Shown in pieces: positions 23,093-23,733 of a DNA stretch of 23,733 bases. The notes under the pieces are model-generated. The model had not been told where the DNA came from. It worked only from the letters and a program-made list of their open reading frames with translations, and did no database searches. Every line of letters starts with the position of its first letter. Positions within the stretch are counted from its first letter, which is position 1. Where the stretch lies: NCBI GenBank assembly GCA_045596925.1, contig JAZODH010000028.1, positions 1-23,733 on the forward strand, read 5' to 3'. Position numbers and translations under genes: made by a program. This stretch comes from SIG710 sp045596925 (GTDB taxonomy: Bacteria > Bacillota > Clostridia > Oscillospirales > CAG-272).

Positions 23093-23156
23093 AAAGGGTG
23101 TTGGATCCCCCAAACTAATAAGACAAAAAACGACGGCTAAACACCGTCGTTTTTTG
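23078..23156. repeat. Composite palindromic repeat, partial copy C
   Basis: TCCAACCCCCTTT (23078-23090) pairs with AAAGGGTGTTGGA (23093-23105), with one mismatch. GATCCCCCAAAC and the ACGACGG/CCGTCGT hairpin follow (23125-23155). It matches the second and third parts of copies A and B but lacks the GGGGGTGCC part. The first hairpin overlaps the end of rnfB. Confidence 0.75.
23125..23155. terminator. Bidirectional intrinsic terminator of the rnf operon
   Basis: An ACGACGG/CCGTCGT stem (23130-23136 and 23144-23150) with a 7-nt loop is flanked by six A and six T. It is nearly identical to the hairpin at 3044-3075. It lies 33 bases after the rnfB stop. Confidence 0.85.
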
Positions 23157-23159
23157 TAA

Positions 23160-23362
23160 GCGTGCGATCACGGCAAACCCCTCTGCTCAGACCAGCGAAT
23201 TCGGCACTGTCGAATTCGCGCATGGGGTGAAAAAGCAAGCGGTCGCTAGCGAAAGGAATTTCGCACACTTGCGAATATTCCTGAAAGCGTCCAGACCGCT
23301 TGCCGCCTTTCTTCTTTTTGCTCTTTCCGTCTACTTTCTCTCACTTTCTTCTTTCGCGAAAG
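23160..23362. repeat. Intergenic repeat element, right copy (inverted to 1-230)
   Basis: It contains GCGAATTCG (23195-23203) and CGAATTCGC (23211-23219) around a 7-nt loop, then a CGGTCGCTAGCGA-rich part, and a pyrimidine-rich stretch (23305-23362) that is the reverse complement of 1-57. No gene is seen. The order of blocks mirrors that of the left copy. Confidence 0.6.
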
Positions 23363-23412
23363 AAGAAAAAGAGAAAGTGGACAAAAAATCTCCACGCAAA
23401 TGATACTAAAGA

Positions 23413-23465
23413 AATCCTCTCCCTGAGGGAGAGGTGTCACGATTATATCGTGACAGAGAGGGATT
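23413..23465. repeat. Half-unit of the MITE-like repeat
   Basis: CTCTCCCTGAGGGAGAG, GTGTCACGATTATATCGTGAC and AGAGAGGGATTTT form two hairpins in the same layout as one arm of the elements at 11353-11500 and 12748-12878. Confidence 0.6.
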
Positions 23466-23485
23466 TTCGGTGATTTTTTGCCTCC

Positions 23486-23558
23486 GAAAAATAATTTGAA
23501 AAAATTTTAAAAAAATTGAAAAAAGTGCTTGACAAGAGGGGAAGATAGTGATATAATA
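23486..23558 (+). promoter_or_regulatory. Strong promoter, probably of an rRNA operon
   Basis: TTGACA (23530-23535) and TATAAT (23553-23558) are both perfect consensus with 17-bp spacing, and TGA before the -10 makes it an extended -10 as well. An A/T-rich tract (about 23486-23525) resembles an UP element. No protein gene follows within the window. All of this fits an rrn P1-type promoter. Confidence 0.8.
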
Positions 23559-23733
23559 GACAAGCTGTCCCGAAAAAATTGGGGATGTGCGAATTGGTCA
23601 TTGAAAATTGAACAACAAGAGATGAAGTACAAAGCATATGAATATGTGTGAAAAGACGAATCTCGCAATTTCTTGAGAATACTACTCAAACAAAAGTAAA
23701 ACGAGCAGATGAAGCTCTAAAAAAGGTTTTAAG
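23559..23733 (+). other. Leader region, probably upstream of 16S rRNA
   Basis: No open frame with a ribosome binding site is seen. TTGAAAATTGAACAA (23601-23615) resembles the boxA-like sequence of clostridial rRNA leaders. The A-rich remainder, ending in AAAAAAGGTTTTAAG, fits the region before the 16S 5' end. The 16S gene itself (AGAGTTTGATC near its start) is not reached. Confidence 0.65.

Overview
The window looks like a chromosomal segment of an anaerobic, probably gut-associated member of the Clostridia (Bacillota). The signs are a complete six-gene Rnf electron-transport operon, a YmdB phosphodiesterase, DUF436/YwlG and DUF1934/YwiB proteins, a SleB-type hydrolase-like protein, AGGAGG-type ribosome binding sites, several TTG starts and many short palindromic intergenic repeats. 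The species cannot be named from the sequence. No phage, transposase, CRISPR array or plasmid gene is visible.

Layout. (1) 1-370: intergenic repeat and a terminator. (2) 371-2848, minus strand: a divergent type IIA topoisomerase B subunit followed by a small unknown protein, with no A-subunit gene beside it. (3) 3146-5476, minus strand: a large beta-helix carbohydrate-active protein with a stalk-like domain and a C-terminal sugar-binding-like domain, but no signal peptide. (4) 5655-11346, plus strand: HAD phosphatase, two tandem PHP-domain proteins, YmdB, a YibE/F membrane protein, a ribbon-helix-helix-like small protein, a DUF436 protein and a DEDDh exonuclease. Most are tightly packed, with breaks at a terminator near 7790 and a repeat near 10100. 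(5) 11518-13640: a SleB-like protein that lacks the family's glutamates (minus strand), a DUF1934 protein, a stretch of MITE-like repeats and a conserved protein of unknown function that may be a remote ThyX relative. (6) 13831-16098: serC-serA, the first two enzymes of serine biosynthesis from 3-phosphoglycerate lacking only the phosphatase, behind a promoter with a palindrome at the predicted start point. (7) 16397-17488: an M14 zinc carboxypeptidase-like protein. (8) 17680-17835, minus strand: tRNA-Met and tRNA-Glu with a near-consensus promoter. (9) 18094-23092: rnfCDGEAB. (10) 23093-23733: repeats, then a perfect-consensus promoter and A/T-rich leader that look like the start of an rRNA operon whose 16S gene lies just outside the window.

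The strongest unexplained signals are the repeats. A composite element of about 150 bp occurs in two inverted full copies and one partial copy, and the partial copy supplies the last codons and stop of rnfB. A second element lies in inverted orientation at the two ends of the window and contains a hairpin whose two copies differ by paired, compensatory changes. Two MITE-like elements with imperfect terminal inverted repeats, plus a related half-element, are also present. Among proteins, the most notable are the glutamate-less SleB-like protein, the beta-helix protein without a signal peptide, the possible ThyX-like protein and the orphan topoisomerase subunit. I do not see a clearly new multi-gene defence or biosynthetic system.
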